Shown here: positions 6,408-6,496 of the stretch, piece by piece
Layout of the letters: each line of letters opens with the position of its first letter
How positions within the stretch are numbered: the first letter of the stretch is position 1
DNA from: Bacillota bacterium
Lineage (GTDB): Bacteria; Bacillota; Clostridia; Christensenellales; CALWSW01
NCBI GenBank assembly: GCA_023402915.1
Contig: JAEYFO010000173.1
Location: 1 to 6,496 of the forward strand
Direction: 5' to 3'
Length of the DNA: 6,496 nucleotides
Notes under the pieces: generated by a model
What the model saw: the letters and a program-made list of their open reading frames with translations, nothing else
What the model was told of the DNA's origin: nothing
Database searches by the model: none
Position numbers and translations under genes: made by a program

Positions 6408-6496
6408 ATGGGACAGATGGAAGAGTACAGGCGGCAGGAGCAGGGGTTTTCCCAAAAAGTCTTTTGGCGTTTGCGGAAAATTCGGAGGGCGGGACG
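6408..6496 (+). CDS. Possible N-terminus of a divergent gene, cut by window edge
   Basis: From the ATG at 6408, 29 codons stay open to the window end (MGQMEEYRRQEQGFSQK...), with a second ATG at 6417. The peptide is charged and protein-like, and most third positions are G or C. However, neither ATG has a ribosome binding site, and the opposite strand is also open over this stretch. No family is recognised. It may equally be non-coding DNA upstream of argS. Confidence 0.25.
   Translation, partial: MGQMEEYRRQEQGFSQKVFWRLRKIRRAG

Noticed and set aside
6447..6480. Terminator-like inverted repeats CCAAAA/TTTTGG and TTTTCC/GGAAAA
   Set aside because: The stems are AT-rich and short, cannot form neatly together and lack a proper U-tract, so they are probably chance.

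Overview
The window looks like a piece of chromosome from a GC-rich Gram-positive bacterium of the Clostridia type (inference). The evidence is a cell-wall-style SH3b/transglutaminase-like protein, a YpsA/DUF1273-like SLOG protein, AGGAGG-type ribosome binding sites, extended -10 promoters and intrinsic terminators with clean U-tracts. No rRNA, tRNA, CRISPR array, transposase, phage gene or attachment site was found, and the species cannot be named from sequence alone.

Layout. Bases 2-1279 (+) hold the 3' part of an SH3b plus transglutaminase-like protein whose reading frame runs off the left edge, closed by a strong terminator at 1287-1323. Bases 1324-2052 hold no convincing gene. They contain a family of degenerate repeats built on GTTCC-YTT-YRAA and, at the right end, a clear promoter for the next gene. 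Bases 2053-2592 (+) encode a divergent SLOG/DUF1273-like protein starting at GTG. Bases 2593-3162 lie between two convergent genes and hold one terminator for each direction. On the minus strand follow serS (3163-4443) and upstream of it argS (4656-6353), separated by 212 bases with an imperfect inverted repeat, a weak terminator-like hairpin and a tandem 11-base repeat in front of serS. The right end carries the argS promoter and a short open frame (6408-6496, +) that may or may not be the start of a divergent gene.

How the genes relate. serS and argS are both aminoacyl-tRNA synthetases and are codirectional. serS shows no convincing promoter of its own and no T-box leader, so read-through from argS is plausible. 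The two plus-strand genes are separate transcription units and have no visible functional link to the synthetases.

The coding content is ordinary. I found no previously undescribed system. The most interesting material is the non-coding DNA: long, stop-poor on both strands, and seeded with related decayed repeats that seem to recur in every intergenic gap of the window.
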